DNA of 64,000 bases from Kordia sp. SMS9 (GCF_003352465.1 NZ_CP031153.1:672465-736464), one strand, 5' to 3'; shown: positions 17,269 to 26,762, numbered from the stretch's first letter. Translations and numbers: made by a program. The notes: generated by a model not told the origin, from the letters alone.

Positions 17269-17886
17269 CTACACCAACTGCAACAAATCTTCAATCGTGT
17301 TTTGACCTTTGTCTTTGTTATACCAAACTTGCAACTCTTTTTTGAATTCTGGTGTTAACTTTCCGTGTGCTGCTTTGTAATCATTTACCAATTTTGTGGC
17401 TTTTGTCGGTCGTGGTCCCCAATCACCTAACACATTTCCAGAAGTATTATCAATTGCAATTAACTTCGGAATGGACTTTCCACCATTGGTTAAAAATTCA
17501 TTCATCAAGGCTTCGTTTTCATCGCGCAACACAACTTTTAAAGTAATATTGTCGTTCAATTCAGCGACTTTATGAATCACAGGCATGGTTTGCGCTGCAT
17601 CTCCGCACCAACTTTCAGTTAATACCAACCAAGTCACATCGCCATTATACGCTTTAATTTTCGCGATCGCTTCTTCTGATAATTTGGTAGTCTTATCCAA
17701 ACGTTTCATGCGTTTATCATTCAACATGGAATAGTTGGACAACGCTTCGGTTTGCAATTCTCCTGTAGATTTCCCTTCTGCGACTAAATTTTCTACTAAG
17801 GTTCTATATTCGTTATATGAAGTTGCTTTTGCCAAGCTTTCAGCAATAATACCTTTTATATGTGTGTCTGTTGCAATCATAATCAA
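17269..17886 (-). CDS. Thioredoxin-like family protein
   Basis: 205 residues, no signal peptide. The thioredoxin fold spans about 60-180, with strand VTWLVLTESWCGDAAQTMPV. The active site WCGD has only one cysteine instead of WCGPC, so it is not a classical dithiol oxidoreductase. IPKLIAID supplies the cis-Pro loop. It is cytosolic; function is unknown, possibly one-Cys redox or binding. Convergent with truB; the 116-bp gap holds no clear hairpin. Confidence 0.85.
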   Translation of the reverse strand: MIMIATDTHIKGIIAESLAKATSYNEYRTLVENLVAEGKSTGELQTEALSNYSMLNDKRMKRLDKTTKLSEEAIAKIKAYNGDVTWLVLTESWCGDAAQTMPVIHKVAELNDNITLKVVLRDENEALMNEFLTNGGKSIPKLIAIDNTSGNVLGDWGPRPTKATKLVNDYKAAHGKLTPEFKKELQVWYNKDKGQNTIEDLLQLV

Positions 17887-18029
17887 TGTTTTTACACGTG
17901 TTCAGTCGCAGTTTTTTATAAAACTTACGGCATGCTTTTTTGTGGTTTATTTTTAGCGTTGTAAATTTACGAAACGATTTATGCTCTTTGCGTAACGTTT
18001 GTTACAAATTGTAATTTAAAACTCAAAAA

Positions 18030-18611
18030 ATGATACTAACCGATAAAAAACGTTGTACTTGGTGTGGAAATGATCCGTTGTATGTTGCGTATCACGATGA
18101 AGAATGGGGCGTTCCTGTATATGACGACGAACGATTGTTTGAGTTTTTAATTTTAGAAACGTTTCAAGCTGGTTTGAGTTGGATTACCATTCTGCGGAAG
18201 CGTGAAAATTTCCGAAAAGCTTTTGACAATTTCGATTATAAAAAGATTGCGAAATACAATGAAAAAAAGTTCCAAAGTTTGTTGGAAGATGCAGGAATCA
18301 TTCGAAATAAATTAAAAATAAAAGCCACTATTACCAACGCACAAGCCTTTATGAAAGTGCAAGAAGAATATGGAAGTTTTGCTACGTATATTTGGCAATT
18401 TACAGATGGTAAACCGATTCAGAATGCCTTCAAAACCATGAAAGAAGTGCCCGCTACTACGGAACTTTCAGACAAGTTGAGCAAAGATTTAAAGAAAAAA
18501 GGCTTTAAGTTTATTGGTTCTACAACCATTTATGCGCACATGCAAGCTACAGGAATGGTGAACGATCATACAACCGATTGTTTTCGGTATGATGAATTAA
18601 AAAATTTGTGA
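18030..18611 (+). CDS. tag: DNA-3-methyladenine glycosylase I
   Basis: 193 residues. CTWCGNDPLYVAYHDEEWGVP at the N-terminus holds zinc ligands Cys and His, followed by ETFQAGLSWITILRKRENF, and near the C-terminus MVNDHTTDCFRY holds the remaining ligands. It removes 3-methyladenine from alkylated DNA. The stop TGA overlaps the ATG of the next gene (TGATG). Confidence 0.95.
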   Translation: MILTDKKRCTWCGNDPLYVAYHDEEWGVPVYDDERLFEFLILETFQAGLSWITILRKRENFRKAFDNFDYKKIAKYNEKKFQSLLEDAGIIRNKLKIKATITNAQAFMKVQEEYGSFATYIWQFTDGKPIQNAFKTMKEVPATTELSDKLSKDLKKKGFKFIGSTTIYAHMQATGMVNDHTTDCFRYDELKNL

Positions 18612-19198
18612 TGAAATATTACGTTGTACTCTTATTTTTGACGTTTTCGTTGTGTGGCAACGCACAGCAATCGTATAAATATGAAAAGGAAGCACGCATT
18701 GAAAAAAAAGCTTTTCCTAAAAATGCCTTGGCTCTTTTAGAAAAAACTTTGCCTGAGAAAGTGAAAAAAGTAAAGTTTTACAAAGAAAGTGACAGCGTAA
18801 AAGTCAGTTACGAAACCAAATTAAAATTCAAAAAGCGAAAATATAGTATTGAATTTAGCGAAGAAGGCGTGTTGGAAGATGTGGAAGTGACGATTAAGAA
18901 AAAGCACATTCCACCAAAAACGTTGGAAAAATTTGAACAGTATTTAAACAATAACTATCGCAGTTTTCGCTTCAAAAAGATTCAACGTCAATACAATAAT
19001 TCGACTGAGATTGATGCGGAAAGTGTTGTAGAAAACGCATTTTCAAACGATTTAAATAGTGCATTTTTATATGAAATTGTTGCCGAAGTAAAGACAGCAA
19101 AAAAACGTTATTTTATTGAAATTACCTTTACTAAAGATGGCGATGTTACCTTGGCAAGAACTATTATCCAAAGCTCGTATGATCACATCTTATATTAG
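18611..19198 (+). CDS. Secreted protein of unknown function, coupled to tag
   Basis: 195 residues. Signal peptide KYYVVLLFLTFSLCGNAQ, then a Lys-rich mature part with two similar halves: YETKLKFKKRKYSIEFSEEG (~60-80) and AEVKTAKKRYFIEITFTKDG (~160-180). The repeated pattern resembles a PepSY-like beta strand motif, but this is tentative. Start chosen at ATG 18611, overlapping the tag stop. Its end overlaps the DUF2490 gene by 20 bp, so all three are probably co-transcribed. Confidence 0.75.
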   Translation: MKYYVVLLFLTFSLCGNAQQSYKYEKEARIEKKAFPKNALALLEKTLPEKVKKVKFYKESDSVKVSYETKLKFKKRKYSIEFSEEGVLEDVEVTIKKKHIPPKTLEKFEQYLNNNYRSFRFKKIQRQYNNSTEIDAESVVENAFSNDLNSAFLYEIVAEVKTAKKRYFIEITFTKDGDVTLARTIIQSSYDHILY

Positions 19199-19865
19199 AA
19201 ATTGTATAGCTTTCGCGATTTTTCTCAGCTCGTTTTCTGTACGTTCTCAAAACGATTTAGTTGCTTTTTTTGAACCTTCATTTGCGGTAAATCATAAAGT
19301 GAACGACAGCTACAAGGTGAATTTCGCTACGGTTGCTAGAAATTATATGTATCGCGATGAGGAAGCGGAATTTACGATGCGACATTTACAATTAGTGCAT
19401 TTTTCTACATTCAGTTTCAATTCGAATCATAGTGTGAGTGGCGGAATTATGTATCGTTTCCGAGAAAATTTTGAAGATCGCAGCAACGAATTGCGCTTTA
19501 CACAACAATACAATTATGCACACCGCCCAAATATTTTACGTTTCGGTCATCGCTTGCGAACCGAACAACGCATTACCACAAACAATACGGTACATCGTTT
19601 CCGCTACCGATTCACCATTGATTTTCCGCTTTTGGGAGAAAAACTCGATATTGGCGAACCGTATTTTGTTGCGAATGTAGAATCGTTGTTAAGTGTTGTA
19701 AAAGCAAATGCGCCACAAATTGATCAACGTTTTACCTCACAAATTGGTTGGCAATGGTCAACATCCTTAAAGTTTCAAACAGGTTTGGAATATCGTTTTG
19801 AAAATTACAATCAAAGCACACAGGAAATTTTGTTTGTACTTACTTCTGTAATTTTGAAGCTTTAG
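19179..19865 (+). CDS. DUF2490 family outer-membrane beta-barrel-like protein
   Basis: 228 residues from ATG 19179. Signal peptide ITSYIRNCIAFAIFLSSFSV, then alternating strands rich in aromatic and Arg residues (RFRENFEDRSNELRFTQQY, RFGHRLRTEQRI), ending FVLTSVILKL. This is the DUF2490 pattern, predicted to form an outer-membrane barrel; function is unknown. The start lies inside the preceding reading frame, and further upstream in-frame codons fall within that gene. Confidence 0.85.
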   Translation: MITSYIRNCIAFAIFLSSFSVRSQNDLVAFFEPSFAVNHKVNDSYKVNFATVARNYMYRDEEAEFTMRHLQLVHFSTFSFNSNHSVSGGIMYRFRENFEDRSNELRFTQQYNYAHRPNILRFGHRLRTEQRITTNNTVHRFRYRFTIDFPLLGEKLDIGEPYFVANVESLLSVVKANAPQIDQRFTSQIGWQWSTSLKFQTGLEYRFENYNQSTQEILFVLTSVILKL

Positions 19866-19917
19866 TGGAGCATTCGGCTACTTGTAACCTTTTGTAATTT
19901 CGAGCTACTCATATTGT

Positions 19918-20166
19918 ATGAAAAAAATTTTATCTTCCATTATTTGAACAATTACTACCTATATATTAATATATGTATATGGAATTTTCATAATTAATAT
20001 TCTCGTACACTTACAACTTAAAAAATACATAAATCTTGAAGTTGATTCTATACTAAATATCGCTGTCACTGTAAGTGTAATTTTAGCTGCTTTCACCATC
20101 GAATTTATAATCAACCGTGTAAAAGAATTTATACTAGGAATTACTCGCGACACTACAGAGTTATAA
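19918..20166 (+). pseudogene. Small membrane-protein gene interrupted by one TGA
   Basis: From ATG 19918 the frame reads MKKILSSII, then TGA at 19945-19947, then continues open for 72 codons to TAA at 20164. After the stop it reads TITTYILIYVYGIFIINILV, then a polar loop (LQLKKYINLEVDS), then a second hydrophobic segment ILNIAVTVSVILAAFTIEFI, ending in a charged tail. This looks like an 82-residue two-TM protein with a single TGG-to-TGA change. No family recognised. Confidence 0.6.
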
Positions 20167-20173
20167 TATGGAA

Positions 20174-20803
20174 CTACAAATACGACAAAAACACCTCACG
20201 CGGTACTTCATACGCGCCCAAACTTGCTAGATGATTGGTATGCATTTGGCAATCTATAATTTGACAGCCTTCCGCTTTGAGCTTTCTTACCAAGTGAATA
20301 AAACCATATTTACTCGCGTTGCTTTCACGTGCAAACATACTTTCTCCACAAAATATATGTCCCAAATTGACACCGTATGCACCACCGACTAATTTTTCGC
20401 CGCGCCAAACTTCTACAGAAGTGATATAGCCCATTTTAAACAATTCAATATACGCCTCTTCCATTTCGTTGGTAATCCATGTATCTTCTTGTCCTGGACG
20501 ATACATGAGCGCACAAGCACGAATTACTTGTTCAAAAGCGGTGTTGTACGTTACAGAAAATGTTTCTTTTCGCAATAGTTGTTTCATGCTTTTAGACACG
20601 CGTAAGTCTTCTGGAAATAACACCATTCGCGGATCGGGTGACCACCAAATAATAGGTTCATCTTCACTATACCAAGGGAAAATTCCATTGCGATACGCCA
20701 GTAATAAACGTTCAGGCTTCAAATCGCCACCAATCGCCAAAATACCTTCGGGTGATGTTTCTGAAACTGGCGGAAAACCTATTTTATCTGTTAAAAAATA
20801 CAT
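20174..20803 (-). CDS. aat: Leucyl/phenylalanyl-tRNA--protein transferase
   Basis: 209 residues from ATG 20803. GIFPWYSEDEPIIWWSPDPR is the aminoacyl-tRNA binding motif, with GAYGVNLGHIFCGESMF and IDCQMHTNHLASLGA near the C-terminus. It adds Leu or Phe to N-terminal Lys/Arg, feeding proteins to ClpS/ClpAP (N-degron pathway). Upstream in-frame codons to 20908 add 35 residues without homology, so the internal start is preferred. Confidence 0.94.
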   Translation of the reverse strand: MYFLTDKIGFPPVSETSPEGILAIGGDLKPERLLLAYRNGIFPWYSEDEPIIWWSPDPRMVLFPEDLRVSKSMKQLLRKETFSVTYNTAFEQVIRACALMYRPGQEDTWITNEMEEAYIELFKMGYITSVEVWRGEKLVGGAYGVNLGHIFCGESMFARESNASKYGFIHLVRKLKAEGCQIIDCQMHTNHLASLGAYEVPREVFLSYL

Positions 20804-20971
20804 CAATTTGTTATTTTCTGGGCTTTTATATAAGAAAATGAAAGGTAATACTTTGATTTTTAGTATTTTTTCGCCAATTTTGTAACTAGTCTTGACGCAT
20901 CTAAACATTTATTTTTCATCATTGCTTTTTGAATTAGTGTTGAAAGACTAAAGCCTAAAACCACAATATTA

Positions 20972-20997
20972 AGTCCCGTTTCTGCGGGACTTTTTTT
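20972..20997. terminator. Hairpin next to the stop of the AtoE-type transporter gene
   Basis: Stem AGTCCCG/CGGGACT, 6-base loop. The 7-T tract lies on the plus-strand side, facing the convergent direction; on the minus strand only AATATT follows. It probably ends the transporter transcript despite a weak tail. Confidence 0.55.
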
Positions 20998-22387
20998 ATA
21001 GCAGTAATAATCCTAACACATATACTGCAATTCCTACCGCCATTAAAATAATAGTATACGGTAATATTTCTTTCGCTTTTAAGCGTGTAATTCCCAATAA
21101 AGGCAATGCCCAAAACGGTTGTAACATGTTGGTAATTTGATCACCGTACGACAACGCCATGACTGCTTTTGGCAACGGAACACCCAATTCGATGGCAGAT
21201 TGAATAACGATTGGTCCTTGCACTGCCCATTGTCCGCCACCACTTGGCACAAACACATTGACCAAACCTGCGCTGAAAAACGTGTAGATTGGCAAGGTTG
21301 TTTCGTTGGCAACAGCTACAAAACTATCCGAAATCATTCCGACCATTCCTGAACTTTTCATAATGCCCATAATGCCAAAATACAACGGAAATTGAATTAA
21401 AATTCCCGAAGTTCCTTTAATAGCTTCTTCTACAGCATTGAGAAAACTTTTAAAATTTCCATGCAGGACAATTGCCAAGCCTAGCATGAAAAAATTGAGC
21501 ATGTTCGGTGAAATTTTTATATTGGAAAGTGAACTTAAATTTTTTGCATATTGTATAAAAAACACAACCAAAAGCAACACACCAAACGAAATGGCAACCA
21601 TGGAAGAATGGTCTAACTTTTCAGCGCCTTCAATTGTTTCTTTATTTTTTCTGTCGAATTGATACGTTGGCAAATTCAATTTTGAAGGCGATGCTTTTTT
21701 CGCAAGTACACTTAATACAAATGGAATCAACACGAGTAAAATTCCAAATAAAAGTAAATTCCACCAACTAAAAATTGTGCTGCTCGACGTGATCACTTCT
21801 GGAACTTGTCCATACTGATCTACGGTTAACACTCCATTCATCATCTCCAGCAAATGTCCTTGTTCTGCAACTTTTGAAGGTGCTGAACCACTGATACCAC
21901 CATGCCAAACCATCAAACCAACATACCCTGCCGCGCCTACCAACGGATAATTGATGGGAATGTTCTGTTCTTGCGCGCGTTCGCCAACTTTTCTTGCTAA
22001 GATCGCACCGAAAATCAAACCCAATCCCCAATTGAAAAATGCCACAATCATCGTCGTAACGCTAACCAAAACAACTGCATTTGTGGTATTTGTGACCGAT
22101 TTTGTGAGCAATACAATCAGTGAATTCATCGGTTTACTCAATACCAATACATGTCCTAATACGAGAATCAGCATCATTTGATAGGCAAACACCAACAAGC
22201 CAGAATTCCAAATTCCGTCTTCCCAAAACGATAGCACTTGCACAAAATGAGCTACGGTAGAAGCTTCTGTTGGACGTGTAAAAAACGTTGCCAACACAAT
22301 CGTCAACAACGTTAACAATACCGCAATGGTAAATGGAGAAGGCAAGTAACGCTGAAATATGGTTTCAATAGTTTTGGTAATGCGCAT
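20996..22387 (-). CDS. Short-chain fatty acid transporter, AtoE family
   Basis: 463 residues from ATG 22387, about 12 TM segments. Family motifs include NWGLGLIFGAILARKVGE, YVGLMVWHGGISGSAP and FVPSGGGQWAVQGP, with YGDQITNMLQPFWALPLL near the end. It imports short-chain fatty acids such as acetoacetate or butyrate. The open frame continues 40 codons upstream, but that part is low-complexity (repeated Asn-Leu) encoded by dispersed repeats, so the internal start is preferred. No thiolase or CoA-transferase is adjacent. Confidence 0.92.
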   Translation of the reverse strand: MRITKTIETIFQRYLPSPFTIAVLLTLLTIVLATFFTRPTEASTVAHFVQVLSFWEDGIWNSGLLVFAYQMMLILVLGHVLVLSKPMNSLIVLLTKSVTNTTNAVVLVSVTTMIVAFFNWGLGLIFGAILARKVGERAQEQNIPINYPLVGAAGYVGLMVWHGGISGSAPSKVAEQGHLLEMMNGVLTVDQYGQVPEVITSSSTIFSWWNLLLFGILLVLIPFVLSVLAKKASPSKLNLPTYQFDRKNKETIEGAEKLDHSSMVAISFGVLLLVVFFIQYAKNLSSLSNIKISPNMLNFFMLGLAIVLHGNFKSFLNAVEEAIKGTSGILIQFPLYFGIMGIMKSSGMVGMISDSFVAVANETTLPIYTFFSAGLVNVFVPSGGGQWAVQGPIVIQSAIELGVPLPKAVMALSYGDQITNMLQPFWALPLLGITRLKAKEILPYTIILMAVGIAVYVLGLLLL

Positions 22388-22429
22388 GGTTGATTTTTGC
22401 GTGAATTTACGAAAATGTTTGTTTTTCTT

Positions 22430-22500
22430 TCGATTCGTTGATTCGTTAATTTGTGGATTTGTTAATGATTTATTCGAATTCAAGTTCAGATTCAAGTTCA
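22430..22500. repeat. Low-complexity repeat upstream of the AtoE-type gene
   Basis: GATTCGTTGATTCGTTAATTTG and GATTTGTTAATGATTTATTCG are short units followed by TTCAAGTTCAGATTCAAGTTC. The same CGTTAATTTGT-type units occur before the gene at 37245. Confidence 0.5.
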
Positions 22501-22627
22501 ACTTCACACCTTTTCGCTCTTTAAATAAATTTTAAAAAACATTAAATCATTTTTTCTGTTGATTTTGACTTGTATTATTGTTAGTTTTAAACAATGACTT
22601 TTAATAAGCAATCTAAAAAGAAAACGT

Positions 22628-24298
22628 ATGCTAAAGAAAATTTACGATTTTAAAAATTTTAAAGGCGATTTCACGGGCGGACTCGTCGCTGGTGTAGTCG
22701 CTTTACCATTAGCACTAGCGTTCGGAGTACAGTCGGGAATGGGCGCCACTGCTGGTTTATATGGTGCCATAGCTGTTGGTATTTTCGCTGCGCTTTTCGG
22801 TGGAACAGAAACTCAAGCTAGTGGTCCAACAGGTCCGATGACCGTAGTTTCGGCAGCATTAGTTGCGGTTGCTATTCAAATGAACGGAAGTCTTGATGGC
22901 GGAATGAGCATTATTTTAGCAACGTTTCTTTTAGGCGGATTGTTTCAAGTAATTTTTGGGTTTTTAAACATTGCGAGTTACGTAAAATACTTTCCCTATC
23001 CTGTCATCTCTGGATTTATGAGCGGCGTTGGATTGATTATTGTCATTTTACAAATATTTCCCTTTGCGGGAATGGGTGCTTCAAAATCTACCATCGCGGT
23101 GCTTCAAAATTTTCCAAGTTTGTTTACCGATGCCAATTTGTATGCGCTGATGTTAGGTGCAATTACGATTGTGGTGTATTTTGTTTTTCCTAAAATTACA
23201 AAAGCGATTCCGAGTGCGTTAGTTGCGTTGATTGTAGCAACACTGATTGCGTATTTTATGAAATTAGATGTGCCTTTGATTGGTGAAATTCCTTCGGGAT
23301 TGCCTTCTTTTCAATTAGGAAATATTTTGACAATTGATGCAAGCGCGTATGCTACTATTTTAGAATACGCCGTGGTGTTAGCCGTTTTAGGAAGTATTGA
23401 TTCGTTATTGACTTCCGTGATTGCGGATAACATGACCAAAACCAAACATAATAGCAATCGCGAATTGATTGGGCAAGGAATTGGAAATATGATTGCGGCT
23501 GCCATTGGGGGAATTCCGGGTGCAGGAGCAACCAAAGGAACTGTGGTAAATATCAACGCTGGTGGAAAAACGAGAGTTTCTGGTGTATTACACGGACTGT
23601 TTTTATTAGCAGTTTTACTCGGATTGGGACAATTAGCGGCACACATTCCGTTGTGTGTATTGGCTGGTTTGTTAATTCCGATCGGATTTAAGATTGTCGA
23701 TTTTAAAGGGTTAAAACATTTATTAAAAGTTCCCAGAGCGGATGCTGTCGTACTTATTTTAGTATTGTTGATTACCACGTTTGGAAGCTTAATTCAAGCG
23801 GTAGGCATCGGAATTGCCTTGGCGTGTTTGTTATTTATGAAGAAATCAGGTGATATTAGTGAAAAAGGCTTGGAGGTTGGAAACGTAAACGACATTGATG
23901 GAGAAAAACCTTGGCAAGATGAAATCGAATTTTATGATGCATATAAAGATAAAGTGATCATTAAGCACTTGTACGGACCGTTATTTTTTGGGTTTACGTC
24001 GTATTTTAAAGATCAAATTAATTTGTTGCCAGAAGACATAAAAGCAGTAATTTTTAGAATGGACAGAGTGCCGTATATGGATCAATCTGGTTTGTATACG
24101 TTAGAAGATATCATTTTTGATTTACGTGCTAAAAACATTGAAGTCATCCTTATTGGGCTGCAAGAACAACCGCGTGATATGCTCACAGACGTAGATATCA
24201 TTCCTGATTTGGTTCCAGAAGCAGACTTGTTTGCTACCATTGATGAAAGTTTTGGGTATTTGAAGCGGAAGTTGAAGGGAACAGAAAAAGCGAGTTAG
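22628..24298 (+). CDS. SulP family inorganic anion transporter
   Basis: 556 residues. About 10-12 TM segments (10-400), beginning with FTGGLVAGVVALPLALAFGV and containing ASGPTGPMTVV, the SulP signature region. A C-terminal STAS domain (~435-545) contains VIFRMDRVPYMDQSGLYTLE. It transports sulfate, bicarbonate or another anion; the sequence does not decide which. There is no carbonic anhydrase or sulfate gene next to it. Monocistronic, ended by the terminator at 24321. Confidence 0.93.
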   Translation: MLKKIYDFKNFKGDFTGGLVAGVVALPLALAFGVQSGMGATAGLYGAIAVGIFAALFGGTETQASGPTGPMTVVSAALVAVAIQMNGSLDGGMSIILATFLLGGLFQVIFGFLNIASYVKYFPYPVISGFMSGVGLIIVILQIFPFAGMGASKSTIAVLQNFPSLFTDANLYALMLGAITIVVYFVFPKITKAIPSALVALIVATLIAYFMKLDVPLIGEIPSGLPSFQLGNILTIDASAYATILEYAVVLAVLGSIDSLLTSVIADNMTKTKHNSNRELIGQGIGNMIAAAIGGIPGAGATKGTVVNINAGGKTRVSGVLHGLFLLAVLLGLGQLAAHIPLCVLAGLLIPIGFKIVDFKGLKHLLKVPRADAVVLILVLLITTFGSLIQAVGIGIALACLLFMKKSGDISEKGLEVGNVNDIDGEKPWQDEIEFYDAYKDKVIIKHLYGPLFFGFTSYFKDQINLLPEDIKAVIFRMDRVPYMDQSGLYTLEDIIFDLRAKNIEVILIGLQEQPRDMLTDVDIIPDLVPEADLFATIDESFGYLKRKLKGTEKAS

Positions 24299-24320
24299 AA
24301 TTTAGAGATAATACAATAAA

Positions 24321-24352
24321 AAAAGCCTGTAATCATAAAATTACAGGCTTTT
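24321..24352 (+). terminator. Intrinsic terminator of the SulP gene
   Basis: Perfect 13-bp stem AAAAGCCTGTAAT/ATTACAGGCTTTT with a 6-base loop. The rest of the gap to 24570 is AT-rich and shows no gene. Confidence 0.85.
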
Positions 24353-24570
24353 GGGGTTTAGGAAATGTAATCATCTCTATATTAACTAATATTCAGTAGA
24401 GTCACTATAACGAAATTAATTTGTTAGCAATCACATATTTAAAAATTATTAATTAGATTTCGATTTTGATTAAATTTATATATGTAGTAGGTAAAAATAA
24501 TCTTACCTTTATTGTAATTCTTAAAATTCTAATTTTATAGAAATTTAAAAAACTTGTTAATTGATGTAAT

Positions 24571-26238
24571 ATGTCACTTGAAAAACTTCTTGATAAACGA
24601 ATATTTGGAAATGAAGCAGGCGGGGATGAGTCTCCAGATATGCTAAAAGAATATTTTATTTTTAAAGATGAATTTGAAGACTTTTTTGATTCCCAAAATA
24701 AATTTATGTGTGTAAGATCTAAGAAAGGAATGGGAAAGTCGACGCTTTTACAAATGAGCCGTTATAAAAGTGAAACTCAAGATAATGTTTTTACCTCTAT
24801 ATTTATTGAAGGGCATGAACTCGAAACTAATGGTGATTTTTCTAATTTGAATCCTAATAAATATATAAGTATTTGGCAACAGCGAATATGTTCACATATA
24901 AATAATGAAATCTCTAATAATATAGGTTTTACTTTTGATCAAGACGAGAAAGACATTATGACGAATTCTGAAATTCAAGGATTTAAAAAAAGAAATTTTT
25001 TTGAATCCTTACTAAAAAGATTTGAATTTAAGGTAAAAGGCAATAGTATATCTTTAAATGACCAAATTAATGCAAATAATAAATCTTTATTAGAGAGAAT
25101 TTCTAAAAAGAAATCTAGATTGATATGGGTATTCATAGATGATATAGATGCCACATTTTTAAATCAAAGTAAAGACAAATTAATAGTTTCTACGTTTTAT
25201 TCTGCTTGTAGATATTTGGTAAGAGACATAGAAGGACTTGTATTAAGAGTCTCCTCAAGGACTAATGTTTGGACTATCATTAAACATTTTGATGAAGCCT
25301 TGGATAAATGTGAGCAATATATGATAGATATTCTTTGGGAGAAGAATGATTTTAAGTTACTAATAAGAAATAAAATTTATGCTTACATTAAAATTAATTA
25401 TCCCCATAAAATAAAAAATATTGGGAAACACGATGATGAAGTTTTAAAATTTGTTTTTAAACATCCTTTTATGCTAAATATTAAGGATATCAGAAAGGTT
25501 CAAGAATTAGGAGGAAGTGATAAACTACTTAAAAAACTAAATAGCATGCATGGAAGAATGTATCATTCTTTTTCTGTTTTGAAAAGAACTTTAGAAGAAA
25601 GACTCACAGAAAGTGAATTAAAGATTTACGGAGATATTGCACTTAGAAATTTCCATAATAAACCTGTAGTATTAATTCGTGGAAAATATGGGTTTCTTGA
25701 AAATAATTTATTTGAATTTAGTAATAGAAGGCCTCGATGGGCTGTCCAATTATGCTATCTATCAGCAAAGAATGCAAAAAAAAGACAAGTTCTAAAAATT
25801 GCATCTATAGATATAGATCAAGCTCTTCCTGAGTTTAGTAAAATTAGGTTGGCTGATCTCTATAAAGAACATAATCATCAGTTTGACAAACTTCAAAATC
25901 TAATAGAAAGTTTTAATTATGTAAATTCTAAATTTTACACCCATAGTTTGGCAGATTACTTGAAAAAAAACTTTGTCAGTAAACATGGAATGCCTAAAAT
26001 AGATGGAATAGAAGCTGAAAGGCTAATTGATATAATTGAATTTTTATATCGCATCGATTTCATCCAAAAAGTTGAATTTCAAAATGATGATAACAATACT
26101 AATAGATACATCTATTTCGAAAAAAGTCCAAATGAAGTTTCAAAAATACAATATCAAGAAAATAATAGCTTCTGCTGGTCAATAAATAAGACTTACCACC
26201 ATGCCTTGAATGTAAAAAAGAATAGTAAGATTCAATAA
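24571..26238 (+). CDS. Solitary P-loop ATPase, possibly Sll1717-like
   Basis: 555 residues, no signal peptide or TM segment. A Walker A variant SKKGMGKSTLL (Lys56) and Walker B RLIWVFIDDIDATF (~190-203) mark an N-terminal STAND/AAA-like ATPase. The C-terminal half (~330-555) is helical with winged-helix-like stretches and no recognised effector. The layout, starting FGNEAGGDESPDMLKEYF, recalls the Sll1717 family of P-loop ATPases, often found among accessory or defence genes. The gene is visibly AT-richer than its neighbours, uses many ATA and AGA codons, and is bracketed by strong terminators. That suggests horizontal acquisition as a single-gene unit. Function unknown. Confidence 0.75.
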   Translation: MSLEKLLDKRIFGNEAGGDESPDMLKEYFIFKDEFEDFFDSQNKFMCVRSKKGMGKSTLLQMSRYKSETQDNVFTSIFIEGHELETNGDFSNLNPNKYISIWQQRICSHINNEISNNIGFTFDQDEKDIMTNSEIQGFKKRNFFESLLKRFEFKVKGNSISLNDQINANNKSLLERISKKKSRLIWVFIDDIDATFLNQSKDKLIVSTFYSACRYLVRDIEGLVLRVSSRTNVWTIIKHFDEALDKCEQYMIDILWEKNDFKLLIRNKIYAYIKINYPHKIKNIGKHDDEVLKFVFKHPFMLNIKDIRKVQELGGSDKLLKKLNSMHGRMYHSFSVLKRTLEERLTESELKIYGDIALRNFHNKPVVLIRGKYGFLENNLFEFSNRRPRWAVQLCYLSAKNAKKRQVLKIASIDIDQALPEFSKIRLADLYKEHNHQFDKLQNLIESFNYVNSKFYTHSLADYLKKNFVSKHGMPKIDGIEAERLIDIIEFLYRIDFIQKVEFQNDDNNTNRYIYFEKSPNEVSKIQYQENNSFCWSINKTYHHALNVKKNSKIQ

Positions 26239-26270
26239 AATAATAATGTAATATAACATTTATTATAATT

Positions 26271-26305
26271 AAAAGCAAACTAGAGAGAATAGTTTGCTTT
26301 TATGT
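26271..26305 (+). terminator. Terminator after the P-loop ATPase gene
   Basis: Perfect 12-bp stem AAAAGCAAACTA/TAGTTTGCTTTT with a 7-base loop. The gap to the convergent DUF3127 gene contains nothing else visible. Confidence 0.85.
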
Positions 26306-26382
26306 ACTAGTCTAATCTGATAAGCTCAAAACTACAACCCCTTAAGCCGTAATCAAGTGTACTTTTAAAATACAATTACGGA

Positions 26383-26757
26383 TTAAAAAGGCAAATCGTC
26401 ATGATCTTCCTCTTTCAAGTCGTTTACTGGCTCAAACGCGTCTGCTGGTGGCACTGGCGGCATTCCTGCTGGCGGTTGTTGCTGTAAGTTTTCAATTCGC
26501 CATCCCTGAATGGAGTTGAAATATTTGGTTTCTCCTTGTGGATTTACCCATTCGCGTCCACGTAAGTTGATGCTAATTTTTACAGCTTGTCCTACTTGAA
26601 AATTATTCAATAAGTCTGTTTTATCTTGTACAAATTCCACCATAATGTGTTGTGGATATTGCTCTTCTGTTGTTACCACAATTTCACGCTTTCTAAATCC
26701 GTTGTTTCCGAATGTTTGCGTTTCTCCGATCATTTTTACTTTTCCCTGTACTTCCAT
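26383..26757 (-). CDS. DUF3127 family OB-fold-like protein with SSB-type tail
   Basis: 124 residues from ATG 26757 (MEVQGKVKMIGE). An OB-like domain (1-90) with GFRKREIVVTTEEQYPQ and VKISINLRGREW, a Pro-rich linker, and an acidic end EEDHDDLPF. That end closely resembles the SSB tail that recruits DNA-repair partners. Probably a small single-strand nucleic-acid binding protein. It starts 5 bp after the stop of the flavin reductase gene, so the two are co-transcribed; the upstream ATG at 26787 would overlap that gene. Confidence 0.88.
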   Translation of the reverse strand: MEVQGKVKMIGETQTFGNNGFRKREIVVTTEEQYPQHIMVEFVQDKTDLLNNFQVGQAVKISINLRGREWVNPQGETKYFNSIQGWRIENLQQQPPAGMPPVPPADAFEPVNDLKEEDHDDLPF

Positions 26758-26762
26758 GTTAT

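Noticed and set aside
19945..19947. In-frame TGA as a selenocysteine codon
   Set aside because: No SECIS-like hairpin is evident after it, the frame context is a membrane helix, and other genes here use TGA as a normal stop (for example tag).
22388..22507. N-terminal Asn/Leu-rich extension of the AtoE-type transporter
   Set aside because: The extension is translated repeat DNA with no homology; the internal ATG at 22387 gives a normal family length.
23311..23778. Long open frame antisense to the SulP gene
   Set aside because: It lies fully within a well-supported gene on the other strand and its translation is low-complexity and unlike any family.
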